Below, one piece after another: positions 17,286 to 25,323 of a stretch of DNA of 45,342 nt. Both the position numbers and the translations under genes were made by a program. Source of the DNA: Acidimicrobiaceae bacterium (GTDB taxonomy: Bacteria > Actinomycetota > Acidimicrobiia > Acidimicrobiales > RAAP-2); assembly GCA_003138855.1 (NCBI GenBank), contig PLHF01000063.1:1-45342 (forward strand), written 5' to 3'. The first letter of the stretch is position 1. Each line of letters begins with the position of its first letter. The notes under the pieces were generated by a model, which made no database searches, was not told where the DNA came from, and saw only the letters and a list, made by a program, of their open reading frames with translations.

Positions 17286-18191
17286 ATGCCTCAGCCGCTC
17301 TGCCTGTTGACCGTCCACGCCCACCCTGATGACGAAGCCTCCAAGGGGGCGGGGACCGTCGCCCGTTACCATGCCGAAGGGATCCACACCGTCCTGGTCT
17401 GCTGCACCGGGGGCGAGGAGGGGGAGATCCTCAATCCCGCCCTGGACACCCCTCAAGTCCGCGGACGGATCGGTGAGGTGCGGCAGGAGGAGCTGGACCG
17501 GGCCGCCGAGATCATCGGCTACGACGAGGTGGTCATGCTCGGCTACCGCGACTCGGGGATGGCCGGGTCCGAGGCCAATGCCAACCCGGGCTGCTTCGCC
17601 CATGCCCCACTCGAGGAGGCGGTGGAGCGCCTGGTGACCGTCGTCCGCCGCACACGGCCACAGGTGATGGTCGTCTACGGCGACGACCAGAGTTCCTATC
17701 CGCACCCCGACCACCTCCGCGTCCACGACATCGGGGTGGCCGCCTTCCGGGCGGCCGGGGACCCGGATCGCTACCCGGGCGCCGGCAAGGCGTGGCAGCC
17801 CGCCAAGCTGTACTACACGGTCTTCTCGGTGGCCCGCTTCCGTGAGATCCACGAAAAGTTCGAGGAGCTGGGCCTCGAGTCCCCGTTCGACGATGCGTGG
17901 CGCAGTCGGTGGGAAGGCGTCCCCGACGAGGTCGCCACCGCCAGCGTCGACATCTCTGCCGTTGCCGACGTGCGCCGCGAGGCCCTGCTGGCCCATGCCA
18001 CCCAGGTGGACCCCAACTCGCGGTTCTGGTTCGGGCTGCCGCCCGAGGTGATGCGCACCGTCCATCCCCATGACGACTATCGGTTGGCCCTGGTCAAGGC
18101 GGCCGATGGCTCGGTGGTCGTGCCCGAAACCGACGGCAAGGTCGAGACGGACCTGTTCTCGGCGATCCCCGGGATCGTCCGCCACGGGTAG
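17286..18191 (+). CDS. mca: mycothiol S-conjugate amidase
   Basis: Mca cleaves mycothiol-toxin conjugates to release a mercapturate for export. This 301-residue LmbE/PIG-L protein has the zinc motif HAHPDDEASKGAGT at the N-terminus and the His pair in YPHPDHLRVHD. The segments GEEGEILNPALDTPQVRGRI and LLAHATQVDPNSRFWFGLP follow Mca (GGERGDILNPAMD and RAHATQIDP in mycobacteria) more closely than MshB. The length is close to the family's 290 or so. It shows that this organism very probably makes mycothiol. Confidence 0.88.
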   Translation: MPQPLCLLTVHAHPDDEASKGAGTVARYHAEGIHTVLVCCTGGEEGEILNPALDTPQVRGRIGEVRQEELDRAAEIIGYDEVVMLGYRDSGMAGSEANANPGCFAHAPLEEAVERLVTVVRRTRPQVMVVYGDDQSSYPHPDHLRVHDIGVAAFRAAGDPDRYPGAGKAWQPAKLYYTVFSVARFREIHEKFEELGLESPFDDAWRSRWEGVPDEVATASVDISAVADVRREALLAHATQVDPNSRFWFGLPPEVMRTVHPHDDYRLALVKAADGSVVVPETDGKVETDLFSAIPGIVRHG

Positions 18192-18265
18192 CCGGCGCGC
18201 ATCCCACAGGCGCCCTGCACCACCGGTAGCATCGGGCGGGCGACGACAGCGAGTTGGGGAGTGCC

Positions 18266-18652
18266 GTGAGCAAGTGGCTTTCCGCGGAGTGGTTCGACGA
18301 GACCCGGGCACTGGCGGCCGACCAGCCCGAGCGCCCTGGCCTGTCTGCCCGGCTCCAGTACGAGATCACCGGCGGGCCCGACGGCGACATCTCCTACTAC
18401 TGGGTCCTCGAGGACGGCCGCCTCCGCGACAGCGCTCTCGGTGCGGTCGACGATCCCGACGTGACCCTCACCTTGGTGTGGGACGACGCCGTGGCGGTAC
18501 AGCGGGGTGATCTCGACCCCAACGTGGCCTTCATGCAGGGACGGATGAAGGTGTCGGGTTCGATGGGGGTGATGATGGCGCTGCTGCCCGCCACCAATAC
18601 TCCCGAGTATCAGGGCCTGCGCCGGCGCATCGCTGCGGTCACCGAGTTCTGA
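18266..18652 (+). CDS. SCP2 sterol-carrier-like domain protein
   Basis: This is a 128-residue protein consisting of one SCP2-like lipid-binding domain: a central LQYEITGGPDGDISYYWVLE strand pair, DPDVTLTLVWDDAVAVQRGD and FMQGRMKVSGSMGVMMALLP, which is the usual C-terminal motif. Such proteins bind fatty acyl or sterol ligands in a hydrophobic tunnel. GTG 18266 follows GGGGAG; a TTG four codons earlier is possible. Its last 14 bases overlap the end of the convergent gene at 18639-19394. Together with the CYP142-like P450 it hints at sterol or isoprenoid metabolism, though the link is indirect. Confidence 0.8.
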   Translation: MSKWLSAEWFDETRALAADQPERPGLSARLQYEITGGPDGDISYYWVLEDGRLRDSALGAVDDPDVTLTLVWDDAVAVQRGDLDPNVAFMQGRMKVSGSMGVMMALLPATNTPEYQGLRRRIAAVTEF

Positions 18653-19394
18653 GCGGTCCGAGCGACCCGGGGTTGGCGCCGCCCAGGAAGGGGAGGTGGA
18701 TGGCGCCCGCACTCTGGAGGAGGATGAGCGTGACCGCTGCCCCAATGAACACGAGGAGGGCGACCACCAGGTAGGGATGCACCTTCGACCAGGTGGAGAC
18801 CGGTTCGCCGGTGGGGGTCCCCCGGCCACGCCGCGATCTGCGGTCCGAGCCGATCACGGTGGTCACGGACGTGACTCCCGACGGCCCCTGGTGGCTCACC
18901 GCCAACGCCGCGATCCGGTCGGACAGCTCGGCCGGATCCCACCCGGGCAGGAGGAAACGGAAGGTGCCCGTGGGGGTCTGAATGCTGATGAGGGCGCCGG
19001 GCTCGGCATGGGGCAGGGAACGACTGGTGGCATCGGGGTCGGTGACCACCCCGGTCTGCACCTCCGGTGGTGCATCGCTGTTGAGCTCCGGGTCGACCCA
19101 CCATTCGGGGATCAACCCGCCTGCCCACGGCTCGACCACGTGGGTCGTCATCGAGGACCAGGGAAGCACCCGCGGCGAATCGCCGTGGCGGCGGACCACG
19201 CCCACCCCGTCGTCGTCGAAGATGAGGCGGTCGATGGTCACCGGGTCGTTGCCGGCGGCGTCGAGGAGCAAGAGGCCCTCGAGCTGAAACGGCCGGAGAA
19301 CGGGTGGAGGCGGTGCGGCGGGCACGGTCGGCGTCGACGGCGCGGTGCCTCCCCTGACTCTCGACTGTTCTCCCTCGGCCACGGCAGCTCCCAT
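18639..19394 (-). CDS. hypothetical protein with a C-terminal membrane anchor
   Basis: I do not recognise a family. The 251-residue protein has a proline-rich N-terminus (PTVPAAPPPPVLRP), a soluble middle with LLLLDAAGNDPVTIDRLIFD, TFRFLLPGWDPAELSDRIAA and several tryptophans, then a basic linker (DRRSRRGRG) and one clear membrane helix near residues 212-233 (YLVVALLVFIGAAVTLILLQ). The tail after the helix is short. That layout suggests a cytoplasmic domain tethered by a single C-terminal helix. The IDRLIFDDDGVGVVRRHG stretch recalls small PH-like or beta-sandwich folds, but this is a guess. The start is ATG 19394; upstream frame is Arg-rich and not protein-like. Confidence 0.7.
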   Translation of the reverse strand: MGAAVAEGEQSRVRGGTAPSTPTVPAAPPPPVLRPFQLEGLLLLDAAGNDPVTIDRLIFDDDGVGVVRRHGDSPRVLPWSSMTTHVVEPWAGGLIPEWWVDPELNSDAPPEVQTGVVTDPDATSRSLPHAEPGALISIQTPTGTFRFLLPGWDPAELSDRIAALAVSHQGPSGVTSVTTVIGSDRRSRRGRGTPTGEPVSTWSKVHPYLVVALLVFIGAAVTLILLQSAGAIHLPFLGGANPGSLGPLRTR

Positions 19395-19429
19395 CGGTGG
19401 TCCCTCAGGATACCGGCGCCGTCCGGCCG

Positions 19430-20263
19430 TCAGCGGCGACGCATCGCCTCGTGGAGCGGCCGGTACCCGATGAGCGTGACCCCGGCCTCGGCGATCGCCC
19501 GGTCCAGACCGCGATCGGCGACCAGGAGCACATGGTCGGCCACCCGGGCCTCCCAGTCGCCGGTGATTGCCCGCAGCTCGGGGGTGTCGATCGCGGGGCG
19601 CAGTGTGACCTCGGTGAGTCCCGGTTCGAGGCCGGCGACCAGATCGAGGAAGGCCTGGCGGGTGTCCCGCGGGGGGAGGGTTGCGTAGCGATCGGCGAAC
19701 AGAACGCCCTCGGCGGCGGCCAGCTGCCGGACCGGAAAGCCCACATTGGGCTCCGCCTCGGCACTGAGCACACGTAGCGGCAGGGCGAAATCCACTGCCA
19801 GCTCGAGGTAGATGTCGAAGAACTCGGGGCGCATCAGCAGGGCATCGAGGTGGGCGTCGAGGTGGCTGATATCGAACCCCCACAGGACCGCCCGTTCCAC
19901 CTGGGCCCGGCACTCCCGGCGGACCTCGTCGAGGTCGGCGTGGTCCCAGACGTCGGAGACCGTGCGTGGGAAGCCCCCGTCACCGTCGAGGAGCGAGGGC
20001 GCCTGGGTGATCGGGCCCCAACGGTACAGGTCATGCTCCGCGTTGAGCGTCAGCCGGACCCCCACGTCATCGCCCCGGAACCGTGAGGCCGACTCCCGGG
20101 CCCACGGGGCCGGGACGATCAGCGACGCACTGGTGCCGATCCCCTCGCGGAGCGCGTCGTAGACGCCGACGGTGGAGGCATGGCACAAGCCGAGATCGGC
20201 GCAGTTGAGGATCAGCAGCTTGGCGTCGGGGGGGTAGTCGAGGTGCTCGGCAACGGTCGGCAT
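19430..20263 (-). CDS. ChbG/HpnK (YdjC-like) carbohydrate deacetylase family protein
   Basis: This is a 277-residue protein of the YdjC superfamily, which removes acetyl groups from sugars or hopanoid side chains. The N-terminal motif LLILNCADLGLCHASTVGVY corresponds to the family's N-x-DDFG region, here with CADLG, so the first of the two Asp is replaced. A metal-ligand motif reads SHLDAHLDALLMRPEFFDIY and another His is in LNAEHDLY. The altered first motif makes catalytic competence uncertain. ATG 20263 is chosen because the upstream extension is low-complexity. It is about 35 bases from the neighbouring unknown gene at 18639-19394 and may share its transcript. Confidence 0.8.
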   Translation of the reverse strand: MPTVAEHLDYPPDAKLLILNCADLGLCHASTVGVYDALREGIGTSASLIVPAPWARESASRFRGDDVGVRLTLNAEHDLYRWGPITQAPSLLDGDGGFPRTVSDVWDHADLDEVRRECRAQVERAVLWGFDISHLDAHLDALLMRPEFFDIYLELAVDFALPLRVLSAEAEPNVGFPVRQLAAAEGVLFADRYATLPPRDTRQAFLDLVAGLEPGLTEVTLRPAIDTPELRAITGDWEARVADHVLLVADRGLDRAIAEAGVTLIGYRPLHEAMRRR

Positions 20264-20288
20264 GCCTCGACCGTAGCGTCGCCGACCG

Positions 20289-20564
20289 TCAGGCGGCGCG
20301 CCCGGCCGGTCCCCGGCCCCGGCCGGCGGGTCGGCCACGCCCCTGAGGAGCCGTCGTGAGGAGGGCCCGGGCGGCGGCGATCCCCTGGAGACCGATCCGG
20401 CGGGTGTCGTCATCGAGGCGCCAGCCGCCGGCCGGGGCGCCGCCGGCGCGGTCGGCCTGCTTCCCACGGTCGCCCGACGGTCGGGCCGCTCCCCCCGGTG
20501 GTGGTTCCCCCAGGGGGAGTTCGGGCTGGGGGCCCGGGAATCGACGCCTGCGATCGGTCTTCAT
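20289..20564 (-). CDS. small arginine-rich hypothetical protein
   Basis: This is a 91-residue protein from ATG 20564. The ends are low-complexity and basic (KTDRRRRF; GRGRPAGRGRG). The centre (WRLDDDTRRIGLQGIAAARA) looks like a real helical motif; I recall similar W-x-LD-x-x-T-R-x-x-G-x-x-G-x-x-x-AR patterns in small actinobacterial proteins but cannot name the family. It fills the gap between the ChbG-like gene and the LLM gene at 20601, divergent from the latter by 36 bases. It could be a nucleic-acid-binding accessory protein; no function is assigned. Confidence 0.5.
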   Translation of the reverse strand: MKTDRRRRFPGPQPELPLGEPPPGGAARPSGDRGKQADRAGGAPAGGWRLDDDTRRIGLQGIAAARALLTTAPQGRGRPAGRGRGPAGRAA

Positions 20565-20600
20565 GCCTTCAGCGTGCCCGAAGGGTGTAATACGGGGGCC

Positions 20601-21593
20601 ATGACCGATGGGAACACAGGAGCGCCGACCGGACCGCGTCACGGGATCACGATCCCCTTCGACGGGGTCACTCTCGAGGATCACCGCAGGTGGTACGAGG
20701 AATTGGTTCGCCTCGGCTACACCGACGTGTGGTCGGCGGAGACCGACGGCGTCGACGGGTTCACCCCGCTCGCCCTGGCCTCGGCATGGACGCCGTCGCT
20801 TCGGCTGGGGGTCGCCATCATTCCGGCGTTCACCCGGGGGCCGGCCCTGCTGGCCCAGAGTGTCGCGGCCCTGGCCGAGGCGGCACCGGGCCGCTTCACG
20901 TTCGGCCTGGGCACCTCGTCGGACGTGATCGTGAGCAGGTGGAACGGGATCGAATTCGACGAGCCCTACAAACGGGTCCGCGACACGATCCGCTTCCTCC
21001 GGTCGGCCCTGGCCGGCGAGAAGGTGGAACACGAGTACGAGACCTTCACCGTGCGGGGTTTCCGGCTGGCTCGGCCGGTGGAGCACCCGCCGCCGATCTT
21101 CCTGGCGGCACTCCGGCCGGGGATGCTGCGGCTGGCCGGACGCGAGGCCGATGGCGCCATCCTCAACTGGCTGTCCGCCGAGGACGTGGCGACGGTGAAG
21201 CCGGAACTGGGAGCGGACTGCCCGGTCGCCGCCCGGATCTTCGTCATCCCTTCCGAGGACGCCGACGCGGTGCGCGCCGTGGGCCGTCGGATGATCGCCG
21301 CCTACCTGAACGTGGGTGTCTACGCGGCGTTCCACCGATGGTTGGGGCGGGGGCCGGAGCTGGAGCCGATGTGGTCCGCCTGGGAGGCCGGCGATCGCAA
21401 GGGGGCGGTGGCGGCCATCCCCGACGAGTTGGTGGACGCGCTCATCGTGCACGGGTCGTTCGACGAGTGCAGGGCCCACGTGGGCCGGTACGTGGCCAAC
21501 GGGGTGGACATCCCGGTGATGGCGGTCATCCCCTTCGGCGTGTCGCTGGAGGACGCGGTGGCGGGGCTCGCCCCGCCGTGGGCGCCCGCCTGA
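20601..21593 (+). CDS. LLM-class F420-dependent oxidoreductase (Rv3093c-like)
   Basis: This is a 330-residue luciferase-like TIM-barrel protein. The opening GITIPFDGVTLEDHRRWYEE, then GYTDVWSAETDGVDGFTPLA, LGVAIIPAFTRGPALLAQS and APGRFTFGLGTSSDVIVSRW, follow the mycobacterial Rv3093c group of F420-dependent oxidoreductases as I recall it. Those are taken to use reduced or oxidised F420; substrates are not known. ATG 20601 is 36 bases from the divergent small gene. The gene converges on purE. Confidence 0.82.
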   Translation: MTDGNTGAPTGPRHGITIPFDGVTLEDHRRWYEELVRLGYTDVWSAETDGVDGFTPLALASAWTPSLRLGVAIIPAFTRGPALLAQSVAALAEAAPGRFTFGLGTSSDVIVSRWNGIEFDEPYKRVRDTIRFLRSALAGEKVEHEYETFTVRGFRLARPVEHPPPIFLAALRPGMLRLAGREADGAILNWLSAEDVATVKPELGADCPVAARIFVIPSEDADAVRAVGRRMIAAYLNVGVYAAFHRWLGRGPELEPMWSAWEAGDRKGAVAAIPDELVDALIVHGSFDECRAHVGRYVANGVDIPVMAVIPFGVSLEDAVAGLAPPWAPA

Positions 21594-21628
21594 GCAAGCG
21601 GGTCGGGCCGGCGCCGGCTGCTCGCGTC

Positions 21629-22123
21629 CTAACCCCGCTTGTAGCGGGCGACCATCTCGGCGTCCTGGTCACGCACCTGCTCGGCCAGCTCCTGGGAGTA
21701 ACGCGCCAGCTCGACGGTCAACCGCGGGTCGGAGATCGCCACGATCCTGACGGCCAGCAGCGCCGCGTTGCGTGCTCCGTTGATGGCGACGGTGGCCACC
21801 GGGATGCCTTTGGGCATCTGGACCATGGACAGCAGCGAGTCGAGGCCGTCGAGCGTGGCCAGGGCCACCGGCACACCGATCACCGGCAACGGCGTGGTTG
21901 CCGCCAGCACACCGGCCAGATGGGCGGCCCCACCGGCCGCGGCGATGATCACCTTGATGCCGGAGTCGGCCGCGCCACGGGCGAAGGCGATGGCGTCGTC
22001 CGGCGTCCGGTGGGCCGAGAGCACCCGGACCTCGACCGGGACCGCGAAGGTCCGGAGGGTCTGGACGGCGTCGTCCATGATCGACGCGTCGGACGAACTT
22101 CCCATGACGATGGCTACGGACAT
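21629..22123 (-). CDS. purE: N5-carboxyaminoimidazole ribonucleotide mutase
   Basis: PurE moves the carboxyl group of N5-CAIR to C4 in purine synthesis. The 164-residue protein shows every class I motif: MGSSSDASIMDDA, RVLSAHRTPDDA (active-site His), IIAAAGGAAHLAGV, LPVIGVPV and LLSMVQMPKGIPVATVAING. Length is normal. Its usual partner purK is not in the window. ATG 22123 has no strong ribosome site but agrees with the family start. It is flanked by two LLM oxidoreductase genes on the opposite strand. Confidence 0.95.
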   Translation of the reverse strand: MSVAIVMGSSSDASIMDDAVQTLRTFAVPVEVRVLSAHRTPDDAIAFARGAADSGIKVIIAAAGGAAHLAGVLAATTPLPVIGVPVALATLDGLDSLLSMVQMPKGIPVATVAINGARNAALLAVRIVAISDPRLTVELARYSQELAEQVRDQDAEMVARYKRG

Positions 22124-22278
22124 GAGGGTATTCTGCCCGACTCGCGGCCGGCTTTCACGTTGGTACCCGCCGCGCCGCATGCGTGGAGCCGGGCCGCCCG
22201 GTACGGTGGGCCGCTGGTGGCAGGCCATGGCCCACGCCGGGCGCTGGCCGGGTTCGACCGCCACGAAGGGGAGGCGCA

Positions 22279-23184
22279 ATGCGCATCGGCGTGATGTTCG
22301 ACACCGAGAAGCCGTTCGAGGAGATGGTGGGGCAGGTGGTCGGCCTACGCGACGCCGGCATCGAGATGGCGTGGTCGTCGCAGATCTTCGGCTACGACGC
22401 CCTGACCGCCTTGGCGGCCATCGGCCGCGAGGTGCCGGACATCGATCTGGGCACTGCCGTCGTCCCCACCTACCCGCGGCACCCGGTGATGCTGGCCGGT
22501 CAGGCCCTGACCGTCCAGGCGGCGACCGGTGGTCGGTTGACCCTGGGCATCGGGCTGTCCCACCAGTTGGTGATCGAGAACGTCTTCGGGCTGTCGTTCG
22601 AGAAGCCCGCCCGCCACATGAGGGAGTACCTCTCCATCCTGATGCCGCTCCTCGAGGGCGAGCAGGTGTCCTTCGTCGGCGAGACGCTCAGCGCCTCCAC
22701 GTTCGGACCGCTGCAGATCGACGCCCCGCCCCCCATCGTGCTGGTCGCAGCCCTCGGGACCACCATGCTCGGGATCGCCGGGCGGATGGCGACGGGCACG
22801 GTGACCTGGATGACCGGGCCGGCCACCGTCGAGTCCCACATCGTCCCGACCATCCGGGCGGCGGCCGCTGGGGCCGGCCGCCCCGAGCCCCGGATCGGGG
22901 TGGGGCTGCCGGTGTGCGTGACCGACGATGCCGCTGCGGCCCGGGAGAAGGCCGCCGAGGTCTTCTCCATCTACGGCAACCTGCCCTCCTATCGGGCCAT
23001 GCTCGACCGCGAAGGCGCCGGCGGCCCGGCCGATGTGGCCATTGTCGGCACGGAGGCGGAGGTGAAGGCCAGGGTCCGGCAGTTGGCCGACATCGGCGCC
23101 ACCGACTTCTGCGGCGCGCCGTTCGGCACGGCCGACCAGATCAAGGCGTCGGTCGGAGCACTGGCCTCGACGGTGGGCATCTGA
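22279..23184 (+). CDS. LLM-class F420-dependent oxidoreductase
   Basis: This is a 301-residue luciferase-like protein starting MRIGVMFDTEKPFEEMVGQV, with MAWSSQIFGYDALTALAAIG, IDLGTAVVPTYPRHPVMLAG, LTLGIGLSHQLVIENVFGLS and a C-terminal DIGATDFCGAPFG. This pattern is that of actinobacterial F420-linked LLM oxidoreductases. ATG 22279 has GGGGAGG 6-12 bases upstream. It is divergent from purE with about 155 bases between starts. Its substrate cannot be read from the sequence. Confidence 0.85.
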   Translation: MRIGVMFDTEKPFEEMVGQVVGLRDAGIEMAWSSQIFGYDALTALAAIGREVPDIDLGTAVVPTYPRHPVMLAGQALTVQAATGGRLTLGIGLSHQLVIENVFGLSFEKPARHMREYLSILMPLLEGEQVSFVGETLSASTFGPLQIDAPPPIVLVAALGTTMLGIAGRMATGTVTWMTGPATVESHIVPTIRAAAAGAGRPEPRIGVGLPVCVTDDAAAAREKAAEVFSIYGNLPSYRAMLDREGAGGPADVAIVGTEAEVKARVRQLADIGATDFCGAPFGTADQIKASVGALASTVGI

Positions 23185-23261
23185 GCGCCGCCCCGGCCGG
23201 GGCCGGTGGCCGTAGGCCGGGCCGCCTCCGTCCGACCAAGGCCGGCGGGTCTGACCGTCCC

Positions 23262-23870
23262 TCAACGGGTCAGTCGGGTGTGCTTGAACTCGTTGATCTC
23301 GGGTTGGTCGGTCATCAACTCGAGGATGCGGTCGACGGTGGCGCGCGCACGGGCTGCATCCCCATCAGGGCGGCTCATCAGCCTGACGAACACCGCGCTG
23401 TCACCGACGATGAAGGTCGGTACCCCGAACACCTCGAGTTGGTCGACAACTCGCTCGTGCTCGTCGCGGACGATCTTCGCCGGCCAGCCGGACTCCACCT
23501 CGGCGAGGACGGCATCGGCGTCGGCACCCGCCCGGGCCAGCGCACCGCGCACGACTGCCCGGACCCGGAGGTCACCGCCCTCGTCGTGGCGGGCCGCGAA
23601 GAGCGAGCGGTGCACGGCCCAGAAGTGCTCGGGGAACCGCTCCTTGACCACGACACCGGCGGCGAGGCCCAGCAGGTCCGGCTGGTGGGCCGGATCCTCC
23701 CAGGCCGGGACGCCGCCCTCGGGCACGTGGGACTGGTTGAGGAAGAACGGCACGAACTCCACGTCCCACGGGGCGCCGGCCTCCAGCCCGTCGAGGAGGT
23801 GCTCATGGCCGTTCCTGGCAAAAGGACATCGATAGTCCCAGGTCACGGCAAAGGTTCGGCGAGCTTCCAT
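23262..23870 (-). CDS. DsbA-family thioredoxin-fold protein
   Basis: This is a 202-residue protein of the DsbA/2-hydroxychromene-2-carboxylate-isomerase group. The active-site loop reads TWDYRCPFARNGHEHL, so only the first cysteine of the CxxC is kept (CPFA), as in many isomerase-type members. The second family landmark, VFGVPTFIVGD with the cis-proline, is present. With one cysteine it is more likely a glutathione/mycothiol-type isomerase or a reductase than a disulfide oxidase. No signal peptide is seen, so it is cytoplasmic. Confidence 0.83.
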   Translation of the reverse strand: MEARRTFAVTWDYRCPFARNGHEHLLDGLEAGAPWDVEFVPFFLNQSHVPEGGVPAWEDPAHQPDLLGLAAGVVVKERFPEHFWAVHRSLFAARHDEGGDLRVRAVVRGALARAGADADAVLAEVESGWPAKIVRDEHERVVDQLEVFGVPTFIVGDSAVFVRLMSRPDGDAARARATVDRILELMTDQPEINEFKHTRLTR

Positions 23871-23914
23871 GCCCGTCCAACCCCGGGGTGAGTGGTTCCA
23901 TTCCGCCAGGACGG

Positions 23915-24493
23915 TCAGACCAGCCGCCTGCCCACCAGGCCCAACGCGACGCCGATGGCCGCCCCACCGACGACGTCGGAGGCATGGTGGGCCCGGAGAT
24001 GGAGCCGGCTGACCCCTACCAGTGCTGCACTGGTAAAGAGCAGGGCGTTGCCCGCGCGGTCACCCCGCTCGCCCATCACCGTCGCCGCACAGAAAGCCGC
24101 CAGGGTATGGCCGCTGGGGAAACTGCTCGTCTTCGGCTCGCGGACCGGCACCCCGCCGTCGACCACCCGTAGAGCGCTGCGGTCGGGGCGTGAGCGCCCG
24201 ATGACCGCCTTGAGGCCGGCATTGACGAGGCTCGACTCGACCCCGGCGACGGCCAGGGCGCGGACGGCCCGCGCCCGCGACGGCCCCGGGCGTCGGGCCC
24301 GCCACGCTGTGGTCGCCGCCCACATCAACCCACGGTCCCCGAGCCCGGTGATCACCTTGGCGGCGCCGTCCAATCCGGGCTTCCCCCGGAGTGGTTCGAA
24401 CCAGGTGTCGACCCGGTCGTCGACGGCGCCCACCACCTTCGCCAGACCGGTGACACCTTGGTCCGTCTGCATGCCTGCCTCTCGAACGGTCAT
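23915..24493 (-). CDS. PAP2-family membrane phosphatase
   Basis: This is a 192-residue protein with the three-part phosphatase motif of the PAP2 superfamily: KAVIGRSRPDRS (K-x6-RP), FPSGHTLAAF (PSGH) and SRLHLRAHHASDVVGG (SR-x5-H-x3-D). Such enzymes dephosphorylate lipid phosphates such as phosphatidate or undecaprenyl pyrophosphate at the membrane. The start ATG 24493 overlaps the stop of the upstream nuclease gene (ATGA, 24490-24493). A second ATG at codon 8 is possible. Hydrophobic helices are weaker than usual for the family. Confidence 0.87.
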   Translation of the reverse strand: MTVREAGMQTDQGVTGLAKVVGAVDDRVDTWFEPLRGKPGLDGAAKVITGLGDRGLMWAATTAWRARRPGPSRARAVRALAVAGVESSLVNAGLKAVIGRSRPDRSALRVVDGGVPVREPKTSSFPSGHTLAAFCAATVMGERGDRAGNALLFTSAALVGVSRLHLRAHHASDVVGGAAIGVALGLVGRRLV

Positions 24494-25314
24494 GCTGCAC
24501 CGGGCATGCAGGCGCCGCCGAGGACCGGGGCCGCCCGGGAGGGGTCGCCACCGTAGGCGGGGCAGAACTCCCGGAAGCGGCAGTAGTTGCACAGCGGGGA
24601 GGTGCGGGGTCGGAAGTCCTCGTCGCGGCAGGCCCGTTCGATGGCGGACCAGACGGCGACGGCCTTCTGCCGATGCCCGCGTAGGGCCTGTTCGGAGGGC
24701 TCGGCGACGATGGTGGTCGGCTCCTTGAGGTGGAGCAGCTTGACCTGCACCGGTCGGCGGCCGAGTACCTCTTCGCAGAGGAGGGCATAGATGTGCACCC
24801 CGATGAGCTTCGACCGCTCATAGGCGGGAGCGGGCGCCCGGCCGGTCTTGTAGTCGATGACCACCAGCTCTCCATCCGACGTCAGGTCGAGGCGGTCGAT
24901 GATGCCCCGGAGCCGCATGTCCCCGACCCGGGCCTCGAGGGTCAGCTCGATGCCCACCGGGTTGATCTCGTTGGGGTCCTCGAGTTCGAACTCGTTACGG
25001 ACCAGAGTCTCCGCCTCCGACCGGAGCGCATCGGCGGCATCGGGCGAGAGGGAAAGTGCCGTGTACTCGGGATCGGCCTGCAGCTCGTGCCACGCATGGC
25101 CCAACTCTGCAGCGGCGGAGGCCGGGGTCCGGTCCCCACGGGCATGGTGCCAGAAGAGGCGCTCCAGGGCCCGGTGGACCAGCGTTCCCTTGACCGTCCA
25201 GATGGTGGGCGCCTCGGGCAGGTGCTCGATGGCAGTGAACCTGAAGGCCAGGGCGCAGTCGCGGAACGAGGTGACCTTCGACGGCGAGAGCGATCGGGGC
25301 AGTTCGAAGGGCAC
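24490..25314 (-). CDS. RecB-family PD-(D/E)XK nuclease with a probable Fe-S cluster
   Basis: This is a 274-residue nuclease like the C-terminal domain of AddB/RecB or Cas4. The start SLSPSKVTSFRDCALAFRF carries the first cluster cysteine (Cys20). The catalytic residues are seen in LRGIIDRLDL (Asp) and VVIDYKTGRAP (the D-x-K motif). The C-terminal SPLCNYCRFREFCPAY supplies the other three cluster cysteines (about 242, 245, 251). It is encoded alone, with no AddA, Cas1 or Cas2 near, so a CRISPR role is not supported. The gene lies 9 bases after the alpha/beta hydrolase and overlaps the PAP2 gene. Confidence 0.88.
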   Translation of the reverse strand: MPFELPRSLSPSKVTSFRDCALAFRFTAIEHLPEAPTIWTVKGTLVHRALERLFWHHARGDRTPASAAAELGHAWHELQADPEYTALSLSPDAADALRSEAETLVRNEFELEDPNEINPVGIELTLEARVGDMRLRGIIDRLDLTSDGELVVIDYKTGRAPAPAYERSKLIGVHIYALLCEEVLGRRPVQVKLLHLKEPTTIVAEPSEQALRGHRQKAVAVWSAIERACRDEDFRPRTSPLCNYCRFREFCPAYGGDPSRAAPVLGGACMPGAA

Positions 25315-25323
25315 GGGGACAGG

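Noticed and set aside
16182..18311. 709-codon minus-strand open frame from mca through pspAA
   Set aside because: Only the last 96 codons match PspAA; the rest is the complement of mca or an off-frame of pspA.
24385..24400. GGTTCGAACC-like sequence resembling a tRNA T-loop
   Set aside because: It lies inside the PAP2 coding sequence and no acceptor, D or anticodon arm can be built around it.
24490..25314. Cas4 as the identity of the RecB-type nuclease
   Set aside because: No cas1, cas2 or repeat array is seen in the window; the solo gene fits a general RecB-family nuclease better.
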